DNA of 32,145 nt. It comes from an uncultured Clostridia bacterium. GTDB taxonomy: Bacteria > Bacillota > Clostridia > Oscillospirales > Oscillospiraceae. The notes beneath the pieces were generated by a model. It was not told the origin of the DNA. It worked only from the letters and a program-made list of their open reading frames with translations, and did no database searches. The position numbers were made by a program, and so were the translations under genes. The first letter of the stretch is position 1; the number at the start of each line of letters is the position of its first letter. Where the stretch lies: NCBI GenBank assembly GCA_945873295.1, contig CAMCCS010000010.1, positions 1 through 32,145 on the forward strand, given 5' to 3'. Shown piece by piece: positions 30,939-32,145 of the stretch.

Positions 30939-32145
30939 ATGATCAAGGTCGATATTTCCAACGTGTGGGGCGAGATTGCCCTGCCGGATCTGCTGGCAAT
31001 GGAGAAAGAGGTTGCCGCTGCTCACGCGACCCTCGCCGACGGCACCGGCGCCGGCAACGATTTCCTGGGCTGGCAGAACCTGCCCACCCGCACCCCCGGT
31101 GAAGAGGTCCGCCGCATTCAGGCCGCCGCGCAGAAGATTCGCTCTGACTCCGATGTGTTCGTGGTTGTGGGCATTGGCGGCAGCTACCTGGGACCCCGGG
31201 CGGCCATCGAGCTGCTGCAGGGCGCCAACTACAACCTGATGAAGGGCAAGGGCAACCCCCAGGTCTTCTTTGTGGGCAACGGCCTGAGCACCCGGTACTG
31301 GAATGATCTTTGCCGCCTGCTGGAGGGTAAGGATTTCTCCATCGCCATCATTTCCAAGTCCGGCACCACCACGGAGCCCGCCATCGCCACCCGTGCCCTG
31401 CGCTGGATGCTGGAACGCAAGTACGGCACCGACGGCGCCCGGGGCCGCATCTATGCCATCACTGACCCCTGCAAGGGCGCTCTGCGGCAGATGGCCACCG
31501 AGGAGGGCTGGGAGTCCTTCGTGATCCCGCCGGATGTGGGCGGCCGGTTCTCCGTGCTCACCGCCGTGGGCCTGCTGCCTCTGGCTGTGGCCGGCATCGA
31601 CATCGAGGAAATGCTGAGTGGCGCTATGGATGCCAAGGAAGCCTATGACCTGCGTTCCTTTGAAAACCCCGTGTGGCTGTACGCCGCCGTGCGGAACCTG
31701 CTGTACCGCAACGGCAAGGCAATCGAATTGTTTGAGAGCTTTGAGCCCGGCTTTAAGATGTTCGGCGGCTGGTGGCAGCAGCTCTTCGGTGAGTCCGAGG
31801 GCAAGGACGGCAAGGGCCTGTTCCCCGTCACCGCGGAGTTCACCGCCGACCTGCACTCCCTGGGCCAGATGATCCAGCAGGGCCAGCGGAATATCTTTGA
31901 GACCATGGTCCGCTTTGACGCCCCCGAGCAGAAGTACACCATCGTCTCCGACTGGAAGAACCTGGACGGTCTGAACTATCTGGAGGGCAAAACCCTGGAC
32001 TTTGTGGACGAGAAGGCGTTTCTCGGCACCCTGGCTGCCCATGTGGACGGCGGCGTGCCCGTCATCACCATGGACTGCGGCGAGCTGAATGACCGGAAGG
32101 TGGGCGAGCTGTTCTACTTCCTGGAGCTGAGCTGCGGCGTTTCCG
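30939..32145 (+). CDS. pgi: Glucose-6-phosphate isomerase (partial, runs off window end)
   Basis: Cytosolic interconversion of glucose 6-phosphate and fructose 6-phosphate. The visible 402 codons begin MIKVDISNVWGEIALPDLL and include VVGIGGSYLGPRAAIEL near residue 70, ISKSGTTTEPAIATR near 138-152, and PPDVGGRFSVLTAVGLLPL near 200, all standard for the SIS-fold isomerase; the frame is open to the last base and the C-terminus lies outside. The only upstream-consistent start is ATG 30939. Its ribosome site (AAAGGA ending 30924) is unusually distant at 14 bases. Neighbouring glucokinase and upstream cellobiose operon supply its substrate. Confidence 0.96.
   Translation, partial: MIKVDISNVWGEIALPDLLAMEKEVAAAHATLADGTGAGNDFLGWQNLPTRTPGEEVRRIQAAAQKIRSDSDVFVVVGIGGSYLGPRAAIELLQGANYNLMKGKGNPQVFFVGNGLSTRYWNDLCRLLEGKDFSIAIISKSGTTTEPAIATRALRWMLERKYGTDGARGRIYAITDPCKGALRQMATEEGWESFVIPPDVGGRFSVLTAVGLLPLAVAGIDIEEMLSGAMDAKEAYDLRSFENPVWLYAAVRNLLYRNGKAIELFESFEPGFKMFGGWWQQLFGESEGKDGKGLFPVTAEFTADLHSLGQMIQQGQRNIFETMVRFDAPEQKYTIVSDWKNLDGLNYLEGKTLDFVDEKAFLGTLAAHVDGGVPVITMDCGELNDRKVGELFYFLELSCGVS

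Overview
The window looks like chromosome from a GC-rich Clostridia member (Bacillota), most likely an uncultured gut Oscillospiraceae-type bacterium. The basis is protein character: HrcA/CIRCE-type groESL, a pyrophosphate-type phosphofructokinase, a BmrCD-like ABC exporter pair, clostridial lipoproteins, a class II aldolase and strong AGGAGG ribosome sites. I assign no species. I saw no rRNA, tRNA, CRISPR array, transposase or integrase gene.

Layout. 1-2200: groES-groEL (minus) under a promoter with a CIRCE operator. 2640-4920: prfC (release factor 3), with a possible 7-codon leader ORF in its 5' region, then a DUF5662 gene. 5219-7733: class II fructose-bisphosphate aldolase (minus) and PPi-dependent phosphofructokinase (plus), divergent from back-to-back promoters. 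8128-9879: argS (minus). 10054-13571: a MATE exporter, a lipoprotein M3 metallopeptidase and a possible 38-residue protein. 14015-18208: marR plus a heterodimeric ABC exporter. 18213-20040: a small accessory patch with a divergent hypothetical gene, a small XRE regulator, a DUF4160-DUF2442 pair, a long palindromic repeat and a 5'-truncated copy of the XRE gene. 20046-22004: metG (minus) with a terminator-like hairpin in its short leader. 22176-29284: cellobiose operon of lacI, sugar-binding lipoprotein, two permeases and cellobiose phosphorylase. 29788-30744: ROK glucokinase (minus). 30939-end: pgi, cut by the window edge.

The sugar genes form a nearly complete route. Cellobiose is imported and split by phosphate into glucose and glucose 1-phosphate. 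Glucose is phosphorylated by the ROK kinase, isomerised by Pgi, phosphorylated by the PPi-type PFK and cleaved by aldolase. Missing here are the importer ATPase and phosphoglucomutase.

The most unusual content is non-coding. Six of the intergenic gaps carry members of a modular palindromic repeat family. Five are bounded by AAATTGG(A/T)ATTT-type terminal inverted repeats, and all contain a 40-nt hairpin arm whose stem shows compensatory base changes between copies. Two members (7772-8102 and 29426-29754) share a 278-bp core that I compared base by base and found identical in inverted orientation. This core brackets 21.35 kb of chromosome, so it is both evidence of recent copying and a possible substrate for inversion.
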